Shown: one piece after another, positions 63,572-64,000 of the stretch
How positions within the stretch are numbered: position 1 is the first letter of the stretch
Layout: every line of letters begins with the position of its first letter
NCBI RefSeq assembly: GCF_025152745.1
Contig: NZ_CP104040.1
Coordinates: forward strand, 4,183,501 to 4,247,500
Reading direction: 5' to 3'
From: Rhizobium sp. WSM4643
GTDB lineage: Bacteria > Pseudomonadota > Alphaproteobacteria > Rhizobiales > Rhizobiaceae
DNA: 64,000 bases
Made by a program: the position numbers and the translations under genes
The notes under the pieces: generated by a model
What the model was told of the DNA's origin: nothing
The model's database searches: none
Seen by the model: the letters and a program-made list of their open reading frames with translations, nothing else

Positions 63572-64000
63572 TTGGCAAAAACCATTATCGAGTTGAAGGG
63601 CGCCGATCTGACCCTTGGCAGCGCAGCCGCCTCCGTCCATGTGCTGAAGGGCATCGATCTCGATATCGCGGCCGGCGAATCCGTCGGCATCGTCGGCCCT
63701 TCCGGTTCCGGCAAATCCACCCTGCTGATGGTTCTTGCCGGGCTGGAGAAGCTCGACAGCGGCGAGATCAACATCAATGACACGCCGCTCCACGCGTTGA
63801 GCGAGGACCAGGTCGCCGATTTCCGCGGCCGCAACATCGGCATCGTCTTTCAGTCCTTTCACCTGATTGCCAATATGACGGCGTTGGAAAACGTCGCCGT
63901 GCCGCTCGAACTCGCCAATGTCGGCAACGCCTTCGAGATCGCTCATCGCGAGCTGAAATCGGTCGGCCTTGGCGAGCGGCTGAACCACTATCCCGGCCAG
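63572..64000 (+). CDS. YbbA-like ABC ATPase, 3' end cut by window edge
   Basis: The first 143 codons of an ATP-binding protein of the LolD/YbbA group: Walker A GPSGSGKSTLLMVLAG and Q-loop FQSFHLIANMTALENVAVPLELA. The signature is expected just past the window edge. The only start in good position is TTG 63572; an ATG at 63531 runs into a stop. Divergent from the TesA-like gene 72 bases away, which repeats the tesA-ybbA-ybbP arrangement of E. coli. Confidence 0.85.
   Translation, partial: MAKTIIELKGADLTLGSAAASVHVLKGIDLDIAAGESVGIVGPSGSGKSTLLMVLAGLEKLDSGEININDTPLHALSEDQVADFRGRNIGIVFQSFHLIANMTALENVAVPLELANVGNAFEIAHRELKSVGLGERLNHYPGQ

Overview
The window is chromosomal DNA from an alphaproteobacterium of the Rhizobiales, most likely Rhizobium of the leguminosarum/etli group. 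The evidence is the high-GC coding, the gene order mdh-sucC-sucD-sucA-sucB-lpdA and sdhCDAB, the Omp19-type and IalB-type envelope proteins, and several families of short palindromic intergenic repeats typical of this genus. It is almost fully coding. I see no rRNA, tRNA, CRISPR array or intact insertion sequence.

Layout. 1-2.4 kb: the 3' part of xerC, a TraB/GumN-like protein and a cytochrome b561. 2.5-14 kb (minus strand): the lower TCA block. Read in transcription order it is mdh, sucC, a DUF1579-like gene, sucD, sucA, a YCII gene, sucB, then a broken DUF4241 gene, a small secreted protein, an SDR and lpdA. 14-20.3 kb: zapE, an Omp19-like lipoprotein, a nucleotidyltransferase and sdhCDAB. 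20.5-31.4 kb: a nitrogen-compound catabolic and transport region with a RidA protein, a LysR regulator, a polyamine-type ABC importer, a ureohydrolase, a second importer of the polar amino-acid type without its own ATPase, and an ornithine cyclodeaminase-like enzyme. 31.4-35 kb: a tight operon tsaD-gpsA-yciI-EVE-lysine methyltransferase. 35-40.9 kb: hemC, hemD, an alphaproteobacterial Mic60 homologue, a HemY-like protein, a TerB-like protein and a glutamine amidotransferase. 40.9-49.8 kb: an MFS exporter, yggT, yggU, ppa, a GNAT enzyme, typA, an M3 peptidase, an unrecognised 143-aa protein and a LysE exporter. 49.8-52 kb: an AT-richer accessory patch carrying a DUF5677 gene. 52-59.2 kb: argG, an SDR, a second LysE exporter, a TrpXYZ-like ABC importer and rlmN. 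59.4-64 kb: ialB, an ECF sigma factor without a neighbouring anti-sigma gene, ykvA, phhB, a disrupted low-molecular-weight phosphatase, thpR, a TesA-like esterase and the start of a YbbA-like ABC ATPase.

How the genes work together. The succinate, malate and 2-oxoglutarate enzymes lie in two nearby clusters, so most of the oxidative half of the TCA cycle is encoded within 18 kb. The 21-31 kb region looks like a self-contained module for importing and degrading a guanidino compound or polyamine. The hem-mic60-hemY block joins tetrapyrrole synthesis to an inner-membrane-shaping protein.

Most notable observations: a palindromic repeat of about 110 bp has inserted into and broken a protein tyrosine phosphatase gene; a perfect terminator for ppa is encoded inside the opposing yggU reading frame; three exact TTAA-N7-TTAA (CtrA-type) boxes lie in short intergenic regions, one at the promoter of the unrecognised 143-aa gene next to a GANTC site; and a perfect hairpin separates a strong Shine-Dalgarno sequence from the sucA start codon. 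I did not find a clear new multi-gene system such as a defence island.
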